NCBI GenBank assembly: GCA_022600655.1
Contig: JAHZJZ010000296.1
Span: 1 to 6,186 of the forward strand
Reading direction: 5' to 3'
Length of the DNA: 6,186 nucleotides
Origin: Campylobacterota bacterium
GTDB lineage: Bacteria; Campylobacterota; Campylobacteria; Campylobacterales; Sulfurovaceae
Below the pieces are notes generated by a model, which ran no database searches, was not told where the DNA came from, and saw nothing but the letters and a program-made list of their open reading frames with translations. Made by a program: the position numbers and the translations under genes. Every line of letters starts with the position of its first letter. Within the stretch, counting starts at the first letter, position 1. This document shows positions 1-5,934 of the stretch, one piece after another.

Positions 1-296
1 AGTACACGTTCAATATCATAAATAGCACTTTTAAAACGTTCATCTCTAGGGTACTCATTTCGACTAGGAAAATAGTGGTGGAGTATTTTTAAGTTTTTAA
101 TCTGCTCATTAGCATAAGCTGAGAGCGTCGTTTTCTGATTAGAAAACATAAGCTTCTCTTGACTCTTATAGTAAAAACTACTCAAAATAACCACCAGTAT
201 GACAACAAGAAAAATATAAAGACTAAGAAAGCGTACTAATGATTGTTTCTCATTACTACGAAGTAAACTTGTATCCCTGTTTTTTGATGCTAACAA
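1..296 (-). CDS. Sensor histidine kinase, N-terminal part (cut by window edge)
   Basis: The minus strand stays open from position 296 to the left edge, giving 98 complete codons. The product begins MLASKNRDTSLLRSNEKQS, then has one strong hydrophobic segment at about residues 23-43 (FLSLYIFLVVILVVILSSFYY), then a polar, probably periplasmic stretch. The HisKA and ATPase domains would lie outside the window, so kinase identity is inferred from position directly after an OmpR-type regulator and from this membrane topology. No in-frame ATG exists near the regulator stop. The best start is TTG at 296-294, which has AAGGA (306-302) five bases upstream and overlaps the regulator gene by 41 bases. 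The expected role is an inner-membrane sensor that phosphorylates the neighbouring regulator; the signal is unknown. The reading frame is clear, but the function is moderately sure. Confidence 0.7.
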   Translation of the reverse strand, partial: MLASKNRDTSLLRSNEKQSLVRFLSLYIFLVVILVVILSSFYYKSQEKLMFSNQKTTLSAYANEQIKNLKILHHYFPSRNEYPRDERFKSAIYDIERV

Positions 297-927
297 TTCT
301 ATCCTTACCTATTATCTTACGAATGTTTTTAATGTAGGTTCGTAGAGCTGTGTCACTTGGATCTTCATCAAAATCCCACAACTCTTTATATATTCTATCA
401 TGAGATATCACTTCATTAGGGTGTTTCATAAAAAGTTTGAAAAGAGCTGACTCTTTATTTCCTAATGTTTGGGCATTACCCTGAACTAAAAGCTCATTAG
501 ACTTGGTATTGTATTCAATCCCCTCACCTAAAGAGATTATATCGGCTGCCTCATGAAAAAAACCTCGTCTAAGCAAGGTCTCTACTCTAATCTGCAACTC
601 TTTTAAGACAAATGGCTTTCTTATGTAGTCATCACAACCACTCTCAAAGCCTCTCTCTAAATCGTCAATACCATCTAAAGAGGTAATAAATATAGTCGGT
701 GCAAGTACACCATTGTCTCGTGCCTCTTTAAGCAGTGTAAATCCATCTATACCAGGAGTGTTGACATCTAAAAGCAATAAATCATATTTGCTCTCATAAA
801 GTTTATCTTGTGCTTCATATCCATCATAGGTACTGTCAACACTATAACCTTCATCTTCTAAAAAGTCTGTAACGGTATCGTTTAGATTAGCATCATCCTC
901 AAGTAGCAATATTTTTGCTTTTGACAT
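256..927 (-). CDS. OmpR/PhoB-family two-component response regulator
   Basis: This 223-residue protein has the standard receiver plus winged-helix layout. The receiver spans about residues 3-120: acidic pocket E10/D11/D12, phospho-acceptor D54 at the end of the LLLLD strand, T82 switch residue and K104 in the KPF motif. The DNA-binding domain spans about 130-223, with a recognition-helix segment TALRTYIKNIRKI and a C-terminal GYKF wing. It is expected to bind DNA as a phosphorylated dimer and control transcription in the cytoplasm. The ATG at 927 has AGGAG six bases upstream. It lies 22 bases after the thioredoxin stop, and the kinase gene starts within its 3' end, so the three are probably co-transcribed. 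One oddity: the usual DxxMP receiver motif reads DVNTP, with Thr at position 57 in place of Met or Leu. The target genes cannot be deduced. Confidence 0.95.
   Translation of the reverse strand: MSKAKILLLEDDANLNDTVTDFLEDEGYSVDSTYDGYEAQDKLYESKYDLLLLDVNTPGIDGFTLLKEARDNGVLAPTIFITSLDGIDDLERGFESGCDDYIRKPFVLKELQIRVETLLRRGFFHEAADIISLGEGIEYNTKSNELLVQGNAQTLGNKESALFKLFMKHPNEVISHDRIYKELWDFDEDPSDTALRTYIKNIRKIIGKDRIVSIKKQGYKFTS
302..306 (-). promoter_or_regulatory. Shine-Dalgarno site deciding the kinase TTG start
   Basis: AAGGA lies inside the 3' end of the response-regulator gene, five bases ahead of TTG at 296. It is the only good ribosome binding site near the kinase frame. It supports a non-ATG start inside the upstream gene and translational coupling. 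Confidence 0.5.
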
Positions 928-949
928 TATCTGCTCCTAATTATATATA

Positions 950-1378
950 CTATGCAAACTGCTTTGCCCAATTTATTAAACGTTGTGCACTCATAGCACC
1001 TGAAAGACGTTCAACCTCTTCTGTTCCCTTAAAAGCAACCAAAGTAGGAATACTCTGTATACCATATAAAGCACCTAACTCTTGATGATCTTCTGTATTA
1101 ACTTTTAAGAACTGAGCCTGTAGAGGAATTGCCAATGCAGCCTCTTCATACGCAGGTGCCATCTGTATACATGGTCCACACCAAGGAGCCCAAAAGTCAA
1201 CAATAACAGGAATCTCACTGTTTACCAATACATGCAAAAGATCCTCTTTATCAACCTCAATAGGCTTTGAATCTAACAGTGACTCTTTACAGTGCCCACA
1301 GTTGGCTTTTGCATAACTCTCTTTTTTAGGTATCTTATTTACTTTTGCACAATGTGGGCAGACAACTTTTACACTCAT
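950..1378 (-). CDS. trxC: Thioredoxin 2 (TrxC type) with N-terminal zinc ribbon
   Basis: This 142-residue cytoplasmic thiol-disulfide oxidoreductase is close to the usual TrxC length of about 140. Two CxxC pairs, CPHC (7-10) and CGHC (27-30), form the zinc-binding extension that separates TrxC from TrxA. The thioredoxin fold follows, with active site WCGPC (66-70; redox cysteines C67 and C70) and the cis-proline in SIPT (P111). It should reduce protein disulfides using electrons from thioredoxin reductase, and TrxC proteins are often linked to oxidative stress. The start ATG at 1378 has AAGGA seven bases upstream. It is the first gene of the run with the response regulator (22-base gap) and kinase, so the two-component system may be expressed from this promoter. 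The family is secure; a direct part in the signalling is inference. Confidence 0.93.
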   Translation of the reverse strand: MSVKVVCPHCAKVNKIPKKESYAKANCGHCKESLLDSKPIEVDKEDLLHVLVNSEIPVIVDFWAPWCGPCIQMAPAYEEAALAIPLQAQFLKVNTEDHQELGALYGIQSIPTLVAFKGTEEVERLSGAMSAQRLINWAKQFA

Positions 1379-1390
1379 ATATATATCCTT

Positions 1391-1415
1391 TTATTATAAC
1401 ATATGTTATTATAAC
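1391..1415 (-). promoter_or_regulatory. Thioredoxin promoter with direct repeat and palindrome
   Basis: The 10-base word TTATTATAAC occurs twice on the + strand, at 1391-1400 and 1406-1415, offset by 15 bases. Read on the minus strand, each copy holds a perfect TATAAT (1398-1393 and 1413-1408). A perfect 14-base palindrome, ATAACATATGTTAT, sits between them at 1396-1409. The upstream -10 would give an RNA start near 1401 and a leader of about 22 bases that keeps the AAGGA ribosome site. The downstream -10 would start inside that site. The palindrome overlaps both -10 boxes, so a bound protein could block transcription. Promoter function is likely; the operator role is inferred. Confidence 0.5.
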
Positions 1416-1424
1416 TCATAAGAA

Positions 1425-1453
1425 TTAACAAATCATAAATATATGGTATTAAT
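1425..1453 (+). promoter_or_regulatory. Possible promoter of the DUF2459 gene
   Basis: TTAACA (1425-1430, one mismatch to TTGACA) is followed after 17 bases by ATTAAT (1448-1453, four of six matches to TATAAT). Transcription would start near 1460, about 24 bases before the ATG at 1484. It shares the 105-bp divergent gap with the thioredoxin promoter. Confidence 0.35.
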
Positions 1454-1483
1454 TTAACTATTTATAACCAAAAAGCGACCTAC

Positions 1484-2131
1484 ATGAAAGTTTTGAAACC
1501 TTTACTTTTTATTCTACTAACCCCACTAACCATTATACTTCTATATGGTTTAGTAGCCTTTATATTGACTTTTTTCCCAGTAAATAGTCCTGTAGACAAT
1601 TCTGAAAAAAATGAAACCATCTATCTCATTCACGATGAGATGCACAGCGATATTGTCATAAACCTTGAGACCTCTACTATGCCATGGGGGGAACTTCTTC
1701 CTGAAGTTATTAGAAATCGAAGTAGAGGTTATATCGCGTTTGGATGGGGTGACAAAGAGACCTATTTAAGTACACCCACATGGGATGAGATTAAGACCTC
1801 AACAGCACTTAAAGCACTGTTTATCAATACCTCTTCACTCATGCATATTACTTTTTATAGCGACATTAATCACTATAGCAATGTAAAAAAAATCTCTTTG
1901 AGTAGAGAGCAGTATACAATACTAGAAAAAAGCCTTTTAAAAGATTTTGATAATAAACCACAATACAAAGCTAACGGGTATGGATACAACGATGCCTTTT
2001 ACCACTCACCCTCTATCTATAATATCATTAAGACCTGCAATACATGGACAGGAGACAGACTAAGAGAAGCCAATATAACCATGAGTTACTGGACTCCTTT
2101 TAGTTATAATGTACTTAATTCTCTTCCATAA
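1484..2131 (+). CDS. DUF2459 family membrane-anchored protein, function unknown
   Basis: This 215-residue protein has an N-terminal hydrophobic segment at residues 7-31, so the rest probably faces the periplasm. Recognised DUF2459-like features are IYLIHDEMHSDIVI (H50, H54, D56), the FGWGDKETYLSTPTW block (86-100), STALKALF (106-113), and TCNTWTGDRLREA (184-196) with a single conserved-looking cysteine, C185. The family (also known as the TIGR02117 group, named from a urease region) has no established activity that I know of. The His/Asp and CNTW motifs suggest a cysteine-dependent active site, but that is inference. No urease gene is visible here. The ATG at 1484 has only a weak ribosome site. 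Its 3' end overlaps the convergent hydrolase gene by 17 bases. The family call is by memory of motifs. Confidence 0.8.
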   Translation: MKVLKPLLFILLTPLTIILLYGLVAFILTFFPVNSPVDNSEKNETIYLIHDEMHSDIVINLETSTMPWGELLPEVIRNRSRGYIAFGWGDKETYLSTPTWDEIKTSTALKALFINTSSLMHITFYSDINHYSNVKKISLSREQYTILEKSLLKDFDNKPQYKANGYGYNDAFYHSPSIYNIIKTCNTWTGDRLREANITMSYWTPFSYNVLNSLP

Positions 2132-3029
2132 ATTTTAAAATCTCTTCAATTACTTTTTTAGGTACCTCTTCTTGAGGCATATGTCCAACATTGGGGAAAA
2201 CTCTGAGCTTACTATAGGGTAAATCTCTGTGCAATCGATGTGCCATTTTTAATTTAATAGAGACATCATCACGCCCCCAGAGTATCAATGTTGGTAAGGT
2301 TATATCTTTATATCTCTTTTCCATCTTAGCAATATCATCAGGAATAATACAATTAACCGTCTCTAAATAGGCATATTTTGCTCGTGGCAGTGCCATCATC
2401 TTTGCTGCATAGTTCACACTCTCATCAGGTATTAACTCATCATTAGAAAATGCAAACTTATACGCCTCTTTAGCAATCCAAGCACTACTAAACATATGAA
2501 TCCCTAAAAACCCAATAACTGGCATCTGTAAATCTCTCATCATAGAGGGGAGGCGTTGGTTATAAGACATGGTATTAATCAGTACCATTTTCTCTAATCT
2601 ATCTTTTAAAATTCCCTCCTCTTGCATCAGTGCTAAAACCAAGCTAACACCACCACCAAAGGAGCGACCCACCACCGTAAGATTTTTTAATTTGTGATGC
2701 TCAATAAACTTTTGAACCTGTTTGGCTTGGTCATAGACAGAGTAGCCACCATCTTCCGTCTTGGGAGACTCACCAAAACCTTTTAAGTCAAGTATAACCA
2801 GATGATACTTTTTTGATAAATCATCGATTAAAAAACGCCAAGTGTACTTACTTTCACCAAATCCATGTAAAAAGAGTATGGTTTCATTATGCTCTTTACC
2901 ATACTCTTGATAGACAAGGTCTACAGGTGCTACTTTACTGTGTAGTACACGTTTTTCCCATGTTACTGGTACTTTCTGAGCACAACCGATAAAAAAAAGG
3001 GGTAATAGAATTAAAAAAATATTTCTCAT
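2115..3029 (-). CDS. Alpha/beta-hydrolase fold lipoprotein (esterase/lipase-like)
   Basis: This 304-residue protein has a short lipoprotein signal, MRNIFLILLPLFFIGC, with lipobox FIGC and Cys16 as the lipidation site, so it is probably anchored to the inner or outer membrane. An alpha/beta-hydrolase domain fills residues 50-300: the HGF oxyanion motif (55-57), DLKGFGES (81-88), nucleophile elbow GRSFGG with Ser123, the acid in LWGRDD (probably Asp255) and GHMPQEE with His283. The full Ser-Asp-His triad is therefore present, and an active serine hydrolase on an ester or similar substrate is expected. The substrate cannot be told. The ATG at 3029 lacks a Shine-Dalgarno site, but a TATGAT box ends six bases before it. 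The gene diverges from mltG and converges with the DUF2459 gene, so it is probably transcribed alone. Confidence 0.9.
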   Translation of the reverse strand: MRNIFLILLPLFFIGCAQKVPVTWEKRVLHSKVAPVDLVYQEYGKEHNETILFLHGFGESKYTWRFLIDDLSKKYHLVILDLKGFGESPKTEDGGYSVYDQAKQVQKFIEHHKLKNLTVVGRSFGGGVSLVLALMQEEGILKDRLEKMVLINTMSYNQRLPSMMRDLQMPVIGFLGIHMFSSAWIAKEAYKFAFSNDELIPDESVNYAAKMMALPRAKYAYLETVNCIIPDDIAKMEKRYKDITLPTLILWGRDDVSIKLKMAHRLHRDLPYSKLRVFPNVGHMPQEEVPKKVIEEILKFMEEN

Positions 3030-3035
3030 AAAAGA

Positions 3036-3041
3036 ATCATA
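3036..3041 (-). promoter_or_regulatory. -10 box of the hydrolase gene abutting its start codon
   Basis: TATGAT on the minus strand is followed by six bases and then the ATG at 3029. Standard spacing puts the +1 on the A of that ATG, which would make a leaderless mRNA. No Shine-Dalgarno sequence is present. No clear -35 is seen, as is usual for Campylobacterota promoters. Confidence 0.45.
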
Positions 3042-3059
3042 ACATATTTTTTTAAGGAT

Positions 3060-3071
3060 TTTAGATATAAT
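3060..3071 (+). promoter_or_regulatory. mltG promoter, -10 box abutting the start codon
   Basis: TTTAGATATAAT includes a perfect TATAAT at 3066-3071. The ATG at 3079 lies seven bases further on, so the expected +1 is at 3078-3079. An AAGGA-like sequence is present at 3054-3058 but lies upstream of the -10 and so would not be transcribed. The same 12-base extended -10 recurs before the helicase gene at 5895-5906. Confidence 0.55.
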
Positions 3072-3078
3072 CTTAACT

Positions 3079-4032
3079 ATGAAAAAGTCACATTTACTCG
3101 TTAATATGAGTACAACCCTACTTAATGCTCTTGCTATGATTATTGCTAGTATCAGCTTTTACATTACCATCCCCATGCAGGTATCGACCCAAACACTTAA
3201 ACTACCTCGTGGCTCAGTCACCAATACCATTAAACATCTCCAAAAAGAGGGACATGAACTCTCTATGATTGATACCTATCTTTTGGTTGCCATTGGTCAG
3301 CCCAAAAGTGGTGAGTTAGAGATAGGTCAAGGGGTTATGAATCGTATCGATTTTTTACATAAACTCACTTCAGCTACCGAAGCTTTTCAAGTTGTGACAC
3401 TCATTCCTGGTGAGACACGCCCTATTTTTTTAGAAGATATTGCCAAACTCTATCAACTAGATGTCAAAAAACTAGATGGAAACTATAGCAAATACAGCAC
3501 GTACAAAGAGGCTGGTATACTCCCTGAGACCTACCATGTTCCCAAAGGCATAAAAGAAGAAAAACTTATTAGTTTTTTGGTCAAACTGAGTGAAGAGAAG
3601 TATAAAAGTTTAGCTACAGAACATCTAAAAAAATATGATAAAAAAGAGTGGTTACGCTACTTAACCATCGCCTCTGTGATTCAAAAAGAGGCAGCCAACA
3701 ATGCAGAGATGCCCATTGTCGCTTCTGTAATTTATAACCGACTTAAAATCAATATGGCTCTACAGATGGATGGCACACTAAACTATGGGAAATACTCTCA
3801 TGTCAAAGTAACCCCTAGTCGTATTAGAACCGATAAGAGTGGATTCAACACCTATCTAAACAGTGGATTACCACCCTACCCTGTCTGTTCGGTCTCCATA
3901 GAAGCCATTAAAGCAGCTCTAAATCCTGCTAAAACCAACTACCTATACTTTATGAAAAACAAAAATGATGTGCATGACTTTACTCACTCTTATGATGAGC
4001 ATTTGAAGAACATTGCTAGGGCTAGAAAATAG
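3079..4032 (+). CDS. mltG: Endolytic murein transglycosylase MltG (YceG family)
   Basis: This 317-residue protein (E. coli MltG is about 340) has a short cytoplasmic N-terminus and one membrane anchor at about residues 12-32. A LysM-like region around 103-150 follows (LIPGET, then DVKKLDG), then the catalytic YceG core. The core shows LTIASVIQKEA (195-205), with Glu204 as the probable catalytic acid, ASVIYNRL (215-222), LQMDGTLNYG (228-237), FNTYLNSGLPPYP (256-268) and ALNPAKTNYLYF. MltG cuts glycan strands within the chain near sites of nascent peptidoglycan synthesis and is thought to set glycan length. The start at 3079 lacks a ribosome site and abuts a TATAAT box. An ATG at 3106 (Met10) is an alternative that would still keep the anchor. 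It is a single-gene unit, convergent with the DUF234 gene seven bases away. Confidence 0.95.
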   Translation: MKKSHLLVNMSTTLLNALAMIIASISFYITIPMQVSTQTLKLPRGSVTNTIKHLQKEGHELSMIDTYLLVAIGQPKSGELEIGQGVMNRIDFLHKLTSATEAFQVVTLIPGETRPIFLEDIAKLYQLDVKKLDGNYSKYSTYKEAGILPETYHVPKGIKEEKLISFLVKLSEEKYKSLATEHLKKYDKKEWLRYLTIASVIQKEAANNAEMPIVASVIYNRLKINMALQMDGTLNYGKYSHVKVTPSRIRTDKSGFNTYLNSGLPPYPVCSVSIEAIKAALNPAKTNYLYFMKNKNDVHDFTHSYDEHLKNIARARK

Positions 4033-4053
4033 AGAGCCTTTATAAAAGCTCTC
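4032..4053. terminator. Hairpin between convergent mltG and DUF234 genes
   Basis: GAGAGC (4032-4037) pairs with GCTCTC (4048-4053) around a 10-base A/T-rich loop that can add three more A-T pairs after one C-A mismatch. The hairpin spans the last base of the mltG stop and both bases of the DUF234 3' end, so it could serve both transcripts. On the minus strand it is followed by a short TATTTTC run; on the plus strand no U-tract follows. It is a weak or bidirectional terminator at best. Confidence 0.4.
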
Positions 4054-4882
4054 GAAAATCCTTCAACTCAAACAGCAGTAAATCCTCATCACTGCTATTT
4101 AAAAGTTCATTAGAAAATCCACTTTTTGAGAAAAGTGCGAAGGTATCTACTTTGAGTCCTGAGGTCTCTGCTTTGAGTTTGAGTTTTGAGAGTTCACTTT
4201 TACATACTCTTCTGTTTTTATATTTACACTCACCTACTATTTTCTTACCATTTTTGGTTGCTGCTAAAATGTCAAACTCAGAGTTTTTATCCCAGTAACT
4301 TCCCATGGATTGTAGCTGATTATCGTAGTGATGATTTAACAGTTCATTAGAGAGTTGTTCAAAAACCAAACTGTTTAAACGTGAAAAGTGTTGTTGGAAA
4401 TTCTCAAAAAAACGTCCTGACTTTTTTTGAGATAAATCTATGTTATAAGGCTCAACAAATCCAAACCAAAAACGATAAAATGGTTCTTTAAAACGTATCT
4501 TAGCCTCTATTTTATAACTTCTAAGAGAACGTTCTAATTTTTGATTAGGGTACTTTTTAAGTGGGGCTTCTCTTGACTCTTCAAGTTCAACAACGCCTAG
4601 TTCAATAAGCTCATTGACAATACTCATACCCAGTGTATCACCCACTCTGGCTTTTCTGTATACATTAGAGAGTCTTCCATCTCCCCTAGCAATAGCTATA
4701 AGAAGCATTCTATATGGCTCTTCAAGTAGATATGAAGGAGAGATAAGTAGAGAAAAATCTTTATATTTATCAACAAAATTAAAACGGATAATAGACTCTA
4801 AGTCATCAAAAAAGTCTAACTCTATACTCTCCTCAATACCACCAAAAACTGAAAAAAGCTCCATGGCTTGTTCCAGCTCCAA
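4040..4882 (-). CDS. Stand-alone DUF234 protein, PD-(D/E)XK-like, no ATPase domain
   Basis: From a TTG at 4882 this is 280 residues. Numbering from there: residues 5-20 read QAMELFSVFGGIEES, a helical winged-helix-like middle spans about 50-110 (LLIAIARGDGRLSNVYRKARVG), FYRFWFGFVEPY lies at 135-146, and the DUF234 C-terminus follows: FEQLSNELL, GSYWDKNSEFDILA, VGECKY. D204 with E218-x-K220 matches the PD-(D/E)XK nuclease-fold signature. In many archaeal and bacterial proteins DUF234 follows a P-loop ATPase; no Walker motif is present here and this short form seems normal for the phylum. The activity is unknown. The start is uncertain: TTG 4882 and ATG 4864 both lack good ribosome sites, while the frame stays open upstream to a TAG at 4933-4931, with protein-like residues KTKFQNFSHHFGY in between. 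Confidence 0.8.
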   Translation of the reverse strand: MELEQAMELFSVFGGIEESIELDFFDDLESIIRFNFVDKYKDFSLLISPSYLLEEPYRMLLIAIARGDGRLSNVYRKARVGDTLGMSIVNELIELGVVELEESREAPLKKYPNQKLERSLRSYKIEAKIRFKEPFYRFWFGFVEPYNIDLSQKKSGRFFENFQQHFSRLNSLVFEQLSNELLNHHYDNQLQSMGSYWDKNSEFDILAATKNGKKIVGECKYKNRRVCKSELSKLKLKAETSGLKVDTFALFSKSGFSNELLNSSDEDLLLFELKDFRELL

Positions 4883-4933
4883 GTAGCCAAAGTGATGGGA
4901 AAAATTTTGAAATTTTGTTTTTATGGTTATCTA

Positions 4934-4953
4934 CCTTATTTAATAATTTTATA
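4934..4953 (-). promoter_or_regulatory. Candidate promoter and ribosome site of the DUF234 gene
   Basis: On the minus strand TATAAA (4953-4948) could be a -10 box giving RNA from about 4941. AAGG (4937-4934) follows and lies nine bases ahead of an in-frame ATA at 4924, but about 50 bases ahead of the TTG at 4882. The rest of the 127-base gap 4883-5009 holds A/T-rich sequence with no convincing gene or terminator. Confidence 0.3.
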
Positions 4954-5009
4954 TGCTTTTATTGTAATACTTTTTATCTTTCATTAAGTTTTATACCACT
5001 TATAATAGA

Positions 5010-5822
5010 CTAACAATATATTAACACATCATTAGGTGACGCGTTAGCCACATAGCTCGATACCGAACCAAGTACTAATGTACTCTCACCACTTCGTGAA
5101 GCGACCACAACCAAATCAGGATTTTTCTCTTCAATATAATCTACAAGGCGACTGGTTAACGAAAAGGTAATATCTAGTAGTTCTCCTTTTATACCCACCT
5201 TTTTTTCAAAATCTTCTAGTAAGTTAACTGAAATCTCTCTGTTTTGTGCTTGATACTCCATCATATCTACATAACTGATGTCATACATACTTGTCACCAT
5301 AGCTATACGTTCATACCCGTAAACCATAGACAAGTTACTGTTTTCAAAATTCTCTTTGACAAAGTCAATAGACTCTTTAGACTTTTCACTTAAATCAGTT
5401 GGTAACAAGATATTATCATACGCTTTAAACTCACCATTAATCACCAATATAGGCTTATGGGCTTCTTGTATAACTTTTTCAAACTTCATCTCTGAACTGG
5501 TTATAATTAAGTCGATATCATCTCGTTTCGCTTCAACTATTGCTCTTTCAGAACTATCGCCAAAATAGACAAAAGTATAGTGGTCTACATCAGCTCCATT
5601 TTTTAATCTCTCTACAGTTTTATCAATACTATCTTTAATCTTCTCTTTGTCAATCGGTACATCATCGCTATAAGCAGGAATATTTAAAAATGGTATATGA
5701 ATCGTATGTAAAATAATTATCTTGGCATCAAACTTCTCTGCTAATTCTATGGACTTTTTCAATATATCTTGACTGCTCTTCTGCTCATCAATGACGGCTA
5801 AAATCTGTTTTATCGGTTTCAT
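5010..5822 (-). CDS. Tandem-domain universal stress protein (UspA family)
   Basis: This 270-residue cytoplasmic protein has two UspA folds in tandem, about residues 3-129 and 135-270. Each opens with the typical first strand and Asp (ILAVIDEQKSS with D12; NILLPTDLSEKS with D143), and each ends with the core strands (DLIITSS...KPILVI; DLVVVASRSG...NDVLIY). The nucleotide-binding loop GxxGx9G(S/T) is lost in the first domain. In the second it is partial: SRSGESTLVLGSVS keeps the final G252-S253 but has V239 and S242 where the first two glycines normally sit. ATP binding is therefore doubtful, or limited to domain two. UspA proteins help cells survive starvation and stress by unclear means. The ATG at 5822 has a strong AAGGAG five bases upstream and a TATAAT at 5854-5849. 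It appears to be a single-gene unit. Confidence 0.93.
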   Translation of the reverse strand: MKPIKQILAVIDEQKSSQDILKKSIELAEKFDAKIIILHTIHIPFLNIPAYSDDVPIDKEKIKDSIDKTVERLKNGADVDHYTFVYFGDSSERAIVEAKRDDIDLIITSSEMKFEKVIQEAHKPILVINGEFKAYDNILLPTDLSEKSKESIDFVKENFENSNLSMVYGYERIAMVTSMYDISYVDMMEYQAQNREISVNLLEDFEKKVGIKGELLDITFSLTSRLVDYIEEKNPDLVVVASRSGESTLVLGSVSSYVANASPNDVLIYC

Positions 5823-5848
5823 GGTATCTCCTTTTATGAGTCTACCTT

Positions 5849-5854
5849 ATTATA
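5849..5854 (-). promoter_or_regulatory. -10 box of the universal stress protein gene
   Basis: A perfect TATAAT on the minus strand predicts transcription from about 5842 and a leader of about 20 bases with AAGGAG near the ATG. No good -35 is visible. It sits in the 112-base divergent gap shared with the helicase promoter, the two -10 boxes being about 46 bases apart. Confidence 0.6.
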
Positions 5855-5894
5855 TTCTTTTTTGTGTAAGTTGAGAATAAAATTCTTCTATTAG

Positions 5895-5906
5895 TTTAGA
5901 TATAAT
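5895..5906 (+). promoter_or_regulatory. Helicase gene promoter, extended -10
   Basis: TTTAGATATAAT contains a perfect TATAAT at 5901-5906. Transcription would start near 5913, leaving a leader of about 22 bases with an AAAGG ribosome site before the ATG at 5935. The same 12-mer lies before mltG. Confidence 0.6.
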
Positions 5907-5934
5907 ACACGGAAAACTCACCAAAGGCAAAATC

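Noticed and set aside
3679..3693. MltG reads IQKEA where E. coli has VEKET, which might suggest loss of the catalytic Glu
   Set aside because: By alignment from memory the catalytic Glu (E218 in E. coli) is the second Glu, after the Lys, and that is retained here as Glu204; Gln at the earlier position is tolerated in this phylum.
4614..4886. Plus-strand 90-residue open frame
   Set aside because: It lies wholly antisense to the DUF234 gene, is low-complexity and Ser-rich, and matches no family; it is a shadow frame.
4040..4933. DUF234 gene as a truncated ATPase pseudogene
   Set aside because: The upstream frame closes at a TAG at 4933-4931 with no P-loop remnant before it, the coding frame is intact, and stand-alone DUF234 proteins of this length appear to be normal in Campylobacterota.
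4955..4992. Minus-strand mini-frame MKDKKYYNKSI in the gap before the DUF234 gene
   Set aside because: It is only 11 codons in A/T-rich intergenic DNA without a ribosome site, so no more than chance.
5356..5568. Plus-strand 70-residue open frame
   Set aside because: It is antisense to the universal stress protein gene and has no recognisable domain or ribosome site.
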